Shown: positions 46,101 to 61,100 of the stretch, piece by piece
How positions within the stretch are numbered: position 1 is the stretch's first letter
Layout of the letters: each line of letters begins with the position of its first letter
Source: Bugula neritina
Lineage: Eukaryota > Bryozoa > Gymnolaemata > Cheilostomatida > Bugulidae
NCBI GenBank assembly: GCA_964035545.1
Contig: OZ037768.1
Span: 21,264,700-21,328,699 of the forward strand
Reading direction: 5' to 3'
Length of the DNA: 64,000 nt
Made by a program: the position numbers and the translations under genes
The notes under the pieces: generated by a model
Database searches by the model: none
Told to the model about the DNA's origin: nothing
What the model saw: the letters and a program-made list of their open reading frames with translations, nothing else

Positions 46101-49100
46101 GACAAGGTAATGCTTGCTCTAAATATTCTTTAGTAATTTTAAAAGATTGTAAATTTTGGTCAAGAGCAAAATTTATAGTTTATATTTGATTTAATTCTAT
46201 TTTCAGAGTTTTTTTTAGATTTTATAGTGCAAAAGTTTTTGTAATTTTATTTTATCTGTTATATGTTGCATTCATAAAAACTAAAATTTTCCAGTTGTGA
46301 CTAAAAGAAAGTGTGATGGTAAACTTATGAATTCTCGTCAATCACTCACAAGTAGTACATCATGGTTGAAACTTTTAATTAAAAGACATAAAGAATTGTG
46401 ATTACTTCATAGGTTGTTATATAATATAAAACTGTTTAGTAGAAAGAACTGTTTTTATCTCATCTATGTATTTCACTGAAATAACTTTCACAGATCCTAA
46501 CAGCGGGTTATTGAAAGGTAAGGGCAATCTTGTGTGTGTTGAAGTATTCTGTCATATTTCACAGCTCAGTTTGAGTGCACGCAACTCTTTAACCAATCAT
46601 TTGCAATGGCTTCCGTGACTCATTAAGAGTGACTGATTATAAATGCATTATTAAGGATGAACCTATTTAGTGTTTCCAGTCATGAGTTTGGGCGTAGGTT
46701 GAAGTGCTGCTTTAGTATAACGCTGCTGCTGTAGACAATGATTTAAGTATTAACTAGCTGCGTTAGGCTATTTGCTGATAGAGTGTAGATTGTGACTCGT
46801 TGCTAAAAATAATTTCTTGTTCCGTTGCTCTTTTATGTGTAATTTATCAACAGGTTAAAATTCTCTTCTCCAATCTTAAAACTTAAATTACATACTTATT
46901 CTGGGTGTAGTTTATCTCACTCATACACAAATTGAGATATTTCTTTCAAATATTTTACAGTAGCTTCAAAAAAATAAATAAAATTATTGAACAATTTTTG
47001 TTAGCGTATTTTGTAAGAAAAACTCTGTGCTTGCTATTTGCATTTTAAAGGCTGCTTGTGCTTGGAGAGGTCAACTATTAAAGATATTAAAAAAATTATT
47101 TATATTTATTCAGCTATAAAATTTCAATTTATAACGCAGAATATTGCTAGTAGCTGCATTGTGTGCTTCATATCTGCCAATGATCTCCAACTTAAATCTG
47201 TGAATATTTTATATTCGTAGTCGACTTAGTGGCTGATGAGAATGACCCGACAACTGCCATTACATCGTGGAAGTACAACGTTCAGCAGGTGGAGCTTTAC
47301 GCTGACAAAGTCAAAATAGGTAACTCTAACATGCATCGTGTGTTGACGCGATGTGCCATCGTATGATATGCTATGGTATCGTATAGTGTGATATGCTATG
47401 GTATCGTATAGTGTGATATCATATGGTATTGAATAGTATCGTATGGTGTGATATGATAGGGTATTAAATGGTACCATGTGGTATCATGGTGGTACAATCG
47501 ATGATTTGAATCTCCTAAGAGGAAAAATGTTTGTCAGGTTGACTTTATTTGAACAAATTTATAGAGGAACTAGTGGAGCCAGTAGAGAGTGTTGTTGAGG
47601 CGAGCCCCTCCCCACCCCCTCCCGATGTGGACAGCTCTGCATCTGAGTTGGAGCCAAGTCTAGCAGAAGAATCACTGGCAGAAATAGAGAAGGAGGATCC
47701 TGTAGTAATAGAGATTCCCACACCCCCTATCTCAGTGCCCTCAGCGGAGGAGTGTCTCACACCCCCCTCTCCTGCTGCCCTCATCACTGGTTAGTTGGCT
47801 CTACTGTTTCAGCTATTATATACTATTTTATAAACACCATATTATTAGGTACCAAAGTATTAGTACATACACACTATGTTATTATAACTATTTTATAAGT
47901 AGATTTTGTAGCCTACTATACTATTAATACATACGCATCACATTATTGTATAATATATACCTAAGTATTAATACATACACACTATATTATTGTATATTAT
48001 ATACTAAATTATTCATGGGCATTTTTTATCTTTAAGTTAAACGGCTAAATATAGCAAAAGCAGAACAAAGCAAAAACATGGTATACATCAAATTTGTAAG
48101 AGTTTGCAAATTTTGAATAACACGAGAATTTATGAAGTCGTTGTTTTAGACCTGCACATAATGCTCTACACTCTATACGCACTATATCTCTCTTAGGAAG
48201 TCACCTATTCCCTCTAACTACTTTATACTATATTATACTTACAGTTTTATTAAATTATAATTATATTCAGCTTTACTGAGCTGAATATGTATGTTGACAG
48301 AATAAACCACTATACTCATATTTAGTAGTTTAAGTTAGCTGCATGATGTCTTTATATAACAATGAACATGTTAGATGAGCTCCAGTGAACTTTTTGGTGA
48401 CACAGATAGTACAATGTTCTTGCATACGACTCTTGTGTTTCAGTAGAGAGCCCTGTCAAGGTCAGCGAGCAAGAGTTCATGGAGGTGCTGACGGAGCAGG
48501 CCAGAGAAATTGCTAAAGCCATTCTGGACGGTAGTTCAGAGGCAGGCGAGGATTTGGCACTCGATGCAAAGGTGACATTCTGTGACGTGTTGTGACATAG
48601 TGTGACACTCTGTTACATGTTGTGACATTCTTTTTATGTCACTTAGCGTGATACTATGTGACATGGTTTGAATTTTTTTAGGATAAAACTGTGTGTGACC
48701 TAATGTGATACAATGCAACATGATACCACAGTGTGTGACATGATACCACAGTGTGTGACATGATTTTGATGTCGCACACTTTAACATAATTTATGATACA
48801 TATTATTATTTTTCATTTAGTGTTCATTTTCTCTTTGTTTAATTGTAGAACTATCTTACAAGTTGGTTTGTGTTTGTAGGCTGCTGCAGAAATGCTTATG
48901 AGCAACTTACCAGATGCTAGCTCGGGCACACCGTCAGCTAGAACACAGTCTAAGATTGGAGATGGAGAGAATGAGGTTTGTTATTCTTTTGTTATGTTAT
49001 TTGAAAGAGGTTTCTTTTTATCTAAACATTTCTTTAAATGATTTGACCAAAATAGCTTTACAACAAAAGATGCTTCTCTAGCAATAATTTTAAAGCTTGT

Positions 49101-52100
49101 TTTTTTTATAAATTATTTTTAAGACTCTTAACTAAAAGAGAGTTAAATTTATTTTATTATTCAAATCCAGGTTACTGATCTATAAGTTGTAATTTAATGG
49201 AGCGTCAAGGTGTGAAATAGAACGCACCTTGGAAAGTTTAGACAAAGGGGCTATTTTGCTTTTACTGAAGATGTTTTATCATTCATTCATTTCGGAAAAT
49301 ATTAGCATTTGTCTTCCCATTTTCAGCCGGGCACAAAGCCTCTTTGGAATATGAAACTGGCTTCAGTTAGTATTCTATGGTATTCAGTGTCATTTGAATG
49401 ACGCAGCTGTAACATTATATATGCTTGTGTGGACTGCTGTTATATTATAACTGGTTGCATGGGTTACTAACTCTATAACATGGACAGGAGTTGTGTTATG
49501 GGACAACTATGTAACTTTAAAATTAAATAAAACATTTTTGTGCTTTGATTTTAATCTTCAACACGAAGTCTTTTTTCCAATGAGTTATTTACAGCTGGTT
49601 TTAACTTGTATGAAAAACCAGTTGAGTACTTTTCTATGAAGTACCTCTAGGTATACTTATTCTATATAGCTCCATCATCTATGATATCAAAATATTACTG
49701 GGGCTTGTTTGAGCTAGATCTAATCTGCCTTTTCAGACATGGTTCAACTGTTAAAGTTTTTTTTGGCTAATGGGTTTTTGTAATGTTTAAAGAGATTTAC
49801 TGGACAATTATGTTATTTAAACTTATTTTAAAACATTTTAAATTTTAGAATTATTTAAATAAGTATCCAATCATAAAGACCCATATCTAAATATACAAGT
49901 ATACTGTTTGAATAGTCATTTGTAAATCAGTTTAGACAAGCCTGGCTTATTCGATTAGGCTAGTCAGGTGGTGCAATGTGCTTCTCATTGCTTGGCTAGC
50001 AGATATATTGAAGATTCAGAAAAATAATGTTTTTTCTTCAAAAATATAGTATACTTAAACTCAATATAACACAAAGTACCTGTAATTTATAAGGCTAATT
50101 TTATTGAAGAACTATATTAAATAGAAAGATGTAACATTTTCATGAGGTTAGAGCAGTAGAGTGTTAAGTTGTGTTTAGAAGTCTCTATGCTGCCACTGAT
50201 TGCTGCCATTTAGAGTTCTCTTACTTCCTGTTTAAAGGGTACGTTGACTGCAGATGATGGCTCTGAGGTGCATGTGGAAGGGGCCACCCTCGGCCAACTC
50301 GTAAAGGAAGGATTAGAAGATTTCGGTAACTCATGCTATTTTCTAATAAGTTCCACAGGCTTTGTTCAGGTTCAATCAGATTTTTGCTGGTTGCTGCCTG
50401 TTAGAAGGTCAGCTACTAAGTCAGCTGTTCGTGGAGATCTTCATACTTCTTGCGGCATATCTTAGAGCTGCTATCTTAGTCCTTTTATTACCTTTGTGTT
50501 TTACACTGTACATTCCGTTATACACCCTCTGTATTAACAACACACTAATTAACAATTCATATTTTACTGTTGAACCTTGTCTGTTTTTTCATTCAACCCC
50601 CATTTTATGTTTCTGTAGTTATTTTACCATGAATATACGTTCTATAGTGAGGTTCTAAAACTGCAATGGCTGAATGAAATGCCGGACTTCTTTTAAACTC
50701 TTTGCTAATATTTGGGAGATTTGAGTCAAATATCCAATATATACAGTTGCTCTTTTAGCTTGTATCAGTTTGTTTTGAAAAAAAACACTCTTGTTTGTAT
50801 GATTAACTGTTCAGAATGATAGATTTGCGCCACCAAACTTTTTTTCATGGGAAGCAACTACTGTTTAGAAACATAAAATTCTGAATTCCATTGTCACTGT
50901 CGACTAATTTATTGATAGATAAATTTAAAAGGCATGAAGAAGTGTAGAACTGTAGAACTATATTCATGGCTTAGTTTAGATACTGTAGTCAATGCTAGAT
51001 GTAGTGTCTTGTAGAGTTGTCCACTTCTGCTATCTTTTAGTCACTCAAATAGATGAGTTAGCGCAGGACACTGCTGTAGAGTCTCCAGCCCGTAGCCCAA
51101 GTGTATACAGCGCACACACTGCTCCAAGTGTGCAGAGCATGCACAGTGTGCCGTCTGCGCAGGGCCACACCCCTTCTGTACAAGGCTACACCCCTTCTGT
51201 ACATGGCCACACCCCTTCTGTACACAGTCACACCCCTTCTGTACAGGGACACACCCCTTCTGTACAGGGACACATCTCTGTAAAATCTTCTAGGCTGAGT
51301 AGTGCTCAACAAGGTATAGTCTTTTATTCACCTTTTATACCTGCATTCTAATACCTTAGACTTCCGTTTGTAAACTTGTAGTTTGTTCTTTTTACCCATC
51401 ACCTTTGTATTCTATGCATGTATGTGTGACGTCTCAGTTGTGAGAGTACAAATAGCATATGTTGGTGTCTTTAGCCAATATCTATATTAAATTACAAAAC
51501 ATAATTTAGTGGCCTTTTATATTTTTTATACCATTTATGTGAGTTGAGATTTCATGAAACCTGATGTGTAGCAAGAATTTTATAACCGCTGTATACCATA
51601 GGTATCTTGCGTTTTTCAGTTTATTGTATATTTTAGAATTTGTCATATAATACAATATAAGGTATATATTGTAATTATATACAGCGCATCTTTTTGAATA
51701 TTTTGTCTGAAATTACATTACAATTACGCTATGCAGTGAATTCAAAGTGTCGTATAATAAAATGTTATTTTCTTGTCTATAGAACTTTATTCTCCTCTAC
51801 CATCTCTAATTGTGTGTTCTGCTGTGTTTTAGATGTTGTATCCAACTCTGTGCAAAGTATAGCACCATCAGTTCCATCTGCTCATCATGATGTAAGTACC
51901 TAACTATAAGTAACTAGTCATTAGTCAGTAGTGACTAGTGACTATTAATTAGTTACTAGTTACTAGTTACTATTAATTAGTTACTAGTTACTAGTGACTT
52001 GTCTTTTTATTTGTTATATTTTATTATCTTTTAGTTGCTAGTTGTGTTATTCATCTAAGGCTTATAATTTTGAATATTTCTAAATTGCTTGAACTTAGTT

Positions 52101-55100
52101 GTGTATCTGAAGTTCTTCTCTTCAAAAACTTGTATTATTAGTTACAATTGTATTAATATTATTTGTTTACTCACTCTGTTGCTAACATCTGTAAACACTG
52201 TAGACTCCTTCACCGGCAGTTGCTGCCTCTGTAGCTGATGACTCACTTTCAAAGTCAGCACTTTCTTCTGCTACAACTAAACTAGTAAGGCAGCAGCAAA
52301 CTATTATACGTTTCCTCTTGCTATAGATTTAGTTGCCATATAGTTAAAGTTGTTTAATGTGTAGAAATTTCAATCCTGAAAGCTAAGAAATTGGCTTGGT
52401 GTGAAGCTTGTGACTCTGCCATTAGTTTAATTTGTATTTCAGCTAATCATACTATGGCATGGCATTCAACTAGTTTAGGTACCAGTTTTATGACCAGATT
52501 ATTTCGTAAGAAGCAGTACACAAGGCAAACTATTAGCTAGGAAATACGGTTTTTGCTAAATAAATTAAAGTTTAGTTTTTTTAAAAGCAAGTGTTTTGCT
52601 GTTCACATTGATGTGCAATATGCCTTTTCTGAGCAGTGATGTAGCACTATAAAGTTCTACTTAGAGGTCAGTTTAATTAAAAATGGAATTGACTAGTTTG
52701 CCTTTTTTTCTGTAAATATAAAAGCATATAACTACCTTTCAAATTACAATATAAGAAACATTTTGCACCCATGTATCTGGTAAACTTTTAGTTAGTTTAG
52801 TACTGAATTCTTTGTTTAAGAAATCTGCGAGCACCATCAACAGAGAGCTGGAAAGTGCCATGGCTGCTGCCGCACCTGTAGCTGCTGAAGCAGATAGAGT
52901 TCCTTCAGAGTCTTCTAAGAAAGCTTCTAGTATGTAACAGTGATTCCACTTACTAGCTGCTTCCTTCTTGTCGGTGACTGTAAAGTCTTCACATGTATTC
53001 TCCACTAAATTATCTTCAGTGGAATTCTACTACCAACATTTTGTTTCCATCTAAAACTTTGTCATCACTTGAAGCGTCAGATACTCTGTTTGGACCAATA
53101 TGTTGTTGTGCTCTTGGAAAAATCTATTCTACAATCTGAGAGAATAATATCGTCTAAATGGAATATTATTATTTAACTTTGCACAATGATTTCACATAAT
53201 GCTGTGCTTTCCTCTGTGGTGTGATTTCTAAACACATGTCTGTATACTAAATATATAATTGGGTAAATTTAAAGCTTTCTAGTGATATAAAAAAAGTAAC
53301 GTTAGCAAAAAACCTTTAATAATTAGTATTTATATACTAAGTCTTTTACTGATCAAAGTTTAGACTGTGAATCCAGAGTATAGAATGTCTGCTTGTAGCC
53401 ACGCCCCCTAAGAAGAGTGCAGGCAAGGTGCAGCATGAGTCAGAGTTTGTAGTTGGGAAAGTAGCCGACAAGACTGAGTTACAGCAGCTGTACGCCCCCA
53501 TCGAATCAGATTCCTCACCGAGTAAAGCCAAGGCTAAACAAGGGAAATGTAAGTCTAATATATGTATATAGTATATAGTAGTCATGTTTTGTCAATCTGT
53601 TGTGTGTGGCTTTACAGTAGCAGCCTTAACTGTATTAAAATCAGATCTTGCAACCTGGTCATAGTGTGTATATAATACACATTATTGGGATGTGGAAAGA
53701 CTGGTGTATAAAGTTAGCTGAGATGGACGAAATAATTTTTTTAGTTTTCTATTGGGAGTTATCATCTCATTGTATATGACAAAATGTTCTGTATGCTAGT
53801 GATGGTACTAACATTTTTGAAAGAGGTTTAGTTCTGTTTCATCTCCATATCTGTGTGTACTAGGCTATTTTTACACAGTGTATAGACATCTTGTATACTA
53901 TATAATACATGTGCTGATGTTGACTGGCGTATGTTTCAAGTGTACCGTGTTAGAAAATTTCCCCGACGGCTGATTTATGGTGTAACCTCCATGTTTGGTG
54001 TCCCCGTGCCTTGGGCCCCCGACCCCAAGGACTACCCTCTGTTTGAGCTCAGTGTTCCTGGTAACTAACAGCTTTCACGTGTGAACTGACCTTTGGCTTC
54101 ATGCACTGATGTTACGCTCTACCACTAGACTTGCTTCACTTGTACAGCTGCATCACACTGGCTTTACTACTCATATATAGTACTCTGCACGTTCAGTTAT
54201 ACACTCGTATATTATAGGTTTATCTGCACTTTCTGCACAAGTCTGGTGTGGCATGTTGTGGCATTTTGCAGAAATTCTTTTACAAATCTAAACCTCAATC
54301 AAGCATTCAGTAGCTGTTAGAGACACCCTTTCGTATCGTACACTTGCTCTGTAATCTTCTTCAGTTGTATTTCTAACCTGAGTATCTCCCTGTCGCTTTG
54401 ATAACACTTACTGTGCTGTGTATGTGTTTAATGAATGCTTGTAGCTAGTCTATTTATTTTCCTTTTAGCCAAGTCAATAGTGCCGAAGCCTGCGCCCAAA
54501 AAGGAAGCTCCGAAAAAGGTGGAGAAGCCACCTGCTAAAAAGCCAATCAAAAAGGCAGCGAAGAAGAAGCCCGCCAAGGCTGGTAAGGCAGCAGCCGAGT
54601 CAGCAACTGAGACGGAGGCATCAGCCAGACAGGTGGGTGTCACGCTGTTTACTACTCAGTCTCTCCTGTCCCGTGTTGTGTGTGTGACAGAGCTAGTGTA
54701 GTGTAGACTTAGATCTATAGTGTACTGATAGTAGTTTGGTATAGAAAAGTATAACTGGTTTAGATCAACTTAAATCTTTTTGTTAGCAAATAAAACGAAA
54801 TTATATGATTAATTTGAATTGAAAAATTCAAGCAATCAAACTTTGAACTGGTTCAGAAAATGCTGCCAAGTTGAGTGAAAACCTCTTTTGCTATGAGCTG
54901 TTAGATGGTAGCAGATTGAATATCCTGTTTATTAAAAACTCTGTTAGCTTGAGTCTCCATTCCTGTGGGAGAGCCCCTGATGGCAAGCGAGTGGCTAAGG
55001 ACTACGTCTCTCACCATGCTATCAACATAGTGTGAGGGCCTCTGCTTGTAGCACAGAAAGCTTTTTCTGTCATCACTAATGTAGGACGACACACCAGCTT

Positions 55101-58100
55101 CTCACCACTAGACCATGGCTGCTGCTCATTAAACTTTGTGAAAATGAATTCGGAATGTTTCTAAACTTGTAGAAATAGATTGTAGTCATTGAAGTATTTA
55201 GTTTATCTTAGCTTCTTGACTGTAATCGAATATTATTTCCTTCCGAGGCATATAGTTTGGTAGTATTCTAATGTGAGATATGCTGTGAGATGGTATAAGG
55301 GTCACGTATACTGTGATACTATATATAATGATAACCTCTTCACCTTCATGCTGTGATATTTAAGAGCCCAGTAGTTGTTCCTCCAAAGGAACCCACTCCT
55401 CCCCCTGAGCCGGAGCCAGAGCCTGAGCCCGAGGAGTGGAAGGTAACAGAGTGTTGGTTCTCGGGCTACCTGCTAATAACTGCATGAATGAATTGATACT
55501 AACCATTTCCTTCCATTCTTACCAACTTAACTATATGAAGTGTGGTTTATGATGCTCGGCAACAACATTGCGCAACACAGTTGTTGATGTTTATAAATAC
55601 ATCTTTGCATATGCTTTTGAAACTAACATTGAATCACATCTTAGATACTGTCATGTATTCTAGTGGGTATGTGTCTATCATGGTCAGCATTTCTGGGAGA
55701 ATAATTTGTGTGTAAAATTTTGACATAATGACACCTTGTATTACTACATCTACATTCTCTCACTCTACTACATATACATCATCCCACTCTGACACCTTGT
55801 ATTACTACATCTACATTCTCTCACGCTGACACCTTGTATTACTACATATACATAGTCTCACTCTGACACCTTGTATTACTACATCTACATTGTCTCACTC
55901 TCAAACTTTGTATTACTACATCTAAATAGTTTCAATCACACCTTGTATTACTACATCTACATCGTCTTACTCTGACACCTTGTATTACTATGTTTACATA
56001 GTCTCTCTCTGACACCTTGTATTACTACATCTACATAGTCTCTCTCTGACACCTTGTATTACTACATCTACATAGTCTCTCTCTGACACCTTGTATTACT
56101 ACATCTACATAGTCTCACTCTGACACCTTGTATTACTACATCTACATAGTCTCTCTCTGACACCTTGTATTACCACATCTACATCGTCTCACTCTGACAC
56201 CTTGTATTACCACATCTACATTGTCTCACTCTGACACCTTGTATTACTACATCTACATAGTCTCACTCTGACACCTTGTATTACTACATCTACATTCTCT
56301 CACGCTGACACCTTGTATTACTACATCTACATTCTCTCACTCTGACACCTTGTATTACTACATCTATCTAGTCTTTCTCTGACACCTTGTATTACCACAT
56401 CTACATCGTCTCACTCTGACACCTTGTATTACCACATCTACATTGTCTCACTCTGACACCTTGTATTACTACATCTACATAGTCTCACTCTGACACCTTG
56501 TATTATTACATCTACATTCTCTCACGCTGACACCTTGTATTACTACATCTACATTGTCTCACTCTCAAACTTTGTATTACTACATCTAAATAGTTTCAAT
56601 CACACCTTGTATTACTACATCTACATAGTCTCTCTCTGACACCTTGTATTACTACATCTACATAGTCTCTCTCTGACACCTTGTATTACCACATATACAT
56701 CTTCTCACTCCGACACCTTGTATTACTACATCTACATTCTCTCACGCTGACACCTTGTATTACTACATCTACATTCTCTCATGCTGACACCTTGTATTAC
56801 TAGATCTACATAGTCTCACTCTGACACCTTGTATTACTACATCTACATTCTCTCACGCTGACACCTTGTATTACTACATCTACATAGTCTCACTCTGACA
56901 CCTTGTATTACTACATATACATCGTCTCACGCTGACACCTTGTATTACTACATATACATAGTGTCACATGTTGTGTTTCCAGCCAGGATATTATATTTCT
57001 GATAGACTATACAGCAGCTGGCGTGTTGCTGTGTCGCCGGTATGCCTTTATACTCTCGCACATGGCTCTACTTGCTCATCAATACTGCTATGTATTGCAG
57101 TACATCCTGTCTTATCTATATATATAATCTTTAACTTCTTTCTCCCTTTCCACGTTTTATATTTAATATGTGCACAACTTCCTTTTCGTGAACACATGAT
57201 GTTTTACTAGACTTGAGCATTATCCATAACTCTAACAGCTGTAGCTTCACGCTGTGTCAATAAACATTCAACGTTGAAGGAATAAATTTGTGTTGAATTG
57301 AGTAACTCTAAATTGTGTTTTTGTCAATCAGCTTTCAACTCTTAAATAGGTTTTTGGTGAATAAAGCATGCATCAAGACTTTAAGCAACATGTGAAACTT
57401 CTAGTAGGAAATTTTTATAAATTATTTTATTATACAGAAGGTAAGTTGTTTTCTAACATATGAAATAACCATATTGTCTTTTGATTTCAAAATATTAGCC
57501 GAACTATGTTTATTTATTGTCAGCAACTACTGATGATGTCATATCCTTTGGTTCTGTTTCCAGACTCCAGAGCCCGAGGAAGAACCTGACATTGAGTTTG
57601 TCATCGTACGGGATGAGTTCTCGGATGAGGAAGATAAAGAAGAGGAGAAGCCGCAGCTGGGCTCAGTGAAGTCACTGAATTTCGGCTCCAGCAGTCCCGG
57701 ACCTTCGATTACTGACTCTAGTAACCTGGATGAAGAGGTGCAAATCATGCTTTCACTTTCACTTTGACATGTAGTATAACTGATTGTTGGCAATTGATTA
57801 TTCCAAGAGTGAAGTGCGAAATTCAGAAAGATTTTGCTGTTGATATTTATTTTAATCATGTTTTAGAGTGCAATATATTGATATTCAACATCTACCCATC
57901 AATTATTTCAATCAAGTAGTATTTTAAGCCTCATAAGCAGGGATCTTAATGGCTTTGTTCTATTTTGCAGAAATTTAAAGTTGAGGTACAGGAGTAATTC
58001 ACTCACATTTGTCACAATATTTTTTGATTACAATTATGTTCTACATTTCACCTACCCAGTTAGACTAACTGAAGTTTATATATTTGTAAGCACCATTTTT

Positions 58101-61100
58101 GTGTAACACAATCTTGCATTTAACTTTGCGTCATTTCACTGAGTCGTTAACATATGTGTTTATTTAGTTTGACTATTCAACAGAAGACGAGGTTTGTATT
58201 CGAATGCCTAGAGCTGCGCTGATCAGTCTAATATTGTTAGGGCTGTGATGACTTCTCATATTTACTTAGTTATCACTTCACCACACGGTTTGTAGGAGTA
58301 GTCAGCGCTGCCAGATATGACTCATCAGCTCAGCTCTGTGTTCTGTGTGCTCACTCCCATCATGAGTTGGACATGTGCTTTTACCTTGAATGATGTTTTT
58401 GCAAGAAAAAACTTTTGTTGAATTCATTTTCAAACTTTTTGAGAGTTGCCTTCTTTTTCAGCAGCGTTACGGTTTGTCAATAAAATTTTAAATTAATTAA
58501 GCTTCCCGTAATTTGAACAGCAAATTATGTAATATTATATAAATATCACAATTTTTTAATTACCAAGTATGACAGTTGGATTTCGTTTTAAACAATAGCA
58601 TTCTTAGTGATTCCATGTCTCATCTTTGAAAAAAAGACAACTCTCAATAATTTTTGAATCAAAATGTTTTATGTGTAAGTTGCCTGTTCAACAGCTGCTT
58701 CTAATGACTACATAAATTGATCACATGGCTGCAGCTAGCATATGTCACATGACGTAGTCACATGACGTAGTCACATGACCTAGTCACATGACGTAGTCAC
58801 ATGACGTAGTCACATGACCTAGTCACATGACGTAGTCACATGACGTAGTCACATGACCTAACTGCTGGTATAACTCACTCTGCGACAGGCCTACTACTAA
58901 ATGTTTTGTTTTGCTCTGTTGTAACATGTAACATCAATACAAGCATAGCCGCCTACTCTGTACGTGGTCGCAATGTGATATTGTTTACCAGAATCAACCA
59001 TTCTATTGTATACTCTACTTTCTGAATGTAAAAGGAATTGCTTACACCTGAACTGTCTCCCAAAGCGCTTTATTTGTGTGAAGCAATTTATTGAGTGTTT
59101 GTTGACATACGTAGAGCGATGATGTCACATGTCTTGCTCTTTATTCAGTGCTTCGAACACCGCCATCTGTACATCAGTGTTTCTACAGGCTGTTTTATGA
59201 AGTCTAAAGTGTTTAAAATTATAAAACTGAAGTTTTCAAGTATGTTAATGACTGGCAAAATATGCAATATGCATACAGGTCTATATAATCGGGAATTGTT
59301 GCTTGTCCCGTAATAATTTACTGTTTGGTTGCCGCAACAGGAAAGCATTCCTGGATTATCGAATCGCGATGCTCAGGCAGCCAAAAGAGCCGCTGCTAAG
59401 GAAAGACGTCGTAAGGAGGTAGAACGACGCAGACGTGAGCGAGAAGAAGCCATTAAGAAGGAGAAAGAAGATGCTGAGAGGAAAGAGAGGATTCGATTAC
59501 AGATGGAAGAGGAGAGAGCTCGTAGGTGGGTGTTGTATACTGTACAGGTGTGTATACTGTACTGTTGTATACTGTACTGGTGTGTATACTGTACTGTTGT
59601 GTATACTGTACAGGTGTATATACTGTACAGGTGTGTATACTGTACAGGTGTGTATACTGTATAGGTGTTGTATATTGTACAGGTGTGTATACTGTACAGG
59701 TGTATATACTGTACAGGTGTTGATTACTGTACAGGTGCGTGCTGGTCACCACACAGTATGATAAATACTTTCAACTATTCAAAAAATAAACTCAAAACTA
59801 AAAGTTTTGTTGTGAGCGAAGATTGTTCTAGAATTTTATGCAAGATGATAAAATTATTTTCAACTATAGTAGGCCTATATAGTAACTGTATAATGTGAGG
59901 TGTTTGTTGACATTGTTCAAGTTGCAAACAGCATATATGAAAAGTGTCATAATAATTTTGAAGAACAGCTTTTCTACATTGTTGTAAATATTTTTGTTGT
60001 AAGATTTGTAGATTTGTCATATCCTAAACATCTCCATGTAATATATTACACAGAGTTTATCATTTATAGTTTTGAGACTTGGACAATGTTACTGTGAGGA
60101 TGCAGTAAACTTCTATGACTGCTGCTATAACAATAGATGATTGTAGCACAATGGTGTTGGCAGTTATACATATGTTTATATTATATGTTGATAATATTAT
60201 CAGAGAGGAAGAAATTAGGCTAAAAAAGGAAAGAGAAAGGGAAGAGAAGGAACGGTTGGAAAGAGAGGAAGAAATGAAGCTGAAGGCGCAGAAGGATGCT
60301 CAAGAGCGGGAACGCAGACGACAAGAGGAAATGGCGAAATACCTGGAGGAGAAGAGACAACGGGCCATGGAAGAGGAACGTCGTCGTAAAGGTGACTATA
60401 TGACACAATCCTTCCTCGTACACAAGAGAGCATGTGTAACAGTTGATATTTGGCGGTGTTTATTATATGCTATTAGTTGGCGTGTGTAGGGTAAATTCTG
60501 TGAAATATGAGCTTGGTATTGTAGAGTTACTGTTGGCAATAGTTAAGTATAGGTTTGGTATTGTAGAGTTACTGTTGGCAATAGTTAAGTATAGGTTTGG
60601 TATTGTAGAGTTACTGTTGGCAATAGTTAAGTATAGGTTTGATATTGTAGAGTTACTGTGGGCAATAGTTAAGCATAGGTTTGGTATTGTAGAGTTACAA
60701 GCTCTGAAAGACGCCGAAGAAGCTGAACGACTAAGGCTGGAGGAGGAAATGCTTCAAGCAATGGCGGAGGAAGAGAGAGCTGAGTTTCTGCGACGTAAAG
60801 CAGAAGAGGAAAGACTGCAGAAGATTGCCGAAGAAGAAGCAAGGTTTGTGCTGGAATATTATTCTTTATGTTTGGACACTTTCCAAGTCTGAATGATATG
60901 GAATCACTGTGTATTCATATTAAGGAGTTGCTTCCCTTTGGTATTTCTATTGCCTATGGTCTACTGTGTGATCAGCTTTCTAGCAACTTAGAGTTTTAAG
61001 TTTTGGCTAAATTTTATACATTATATACTTGGTTTAAGGAAATTACTTTTTGTTAAGATCTTTATTAGATATTATCTCATTTGAATATTTTACTTTTTCA

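Noticed and set aside
55730-56966. CRISPR-like regular repeats
   Set aside because: There are no unique spacers; units are head-to-tail copies in an animal intron, that is, a minisatellite.
59453-59752. Open frames on both strands through the TATACTGTAC repeat
   Set aside because: A stop-free short unit gives artefactual frames; the splice donor at 59526 precedes the repeat.
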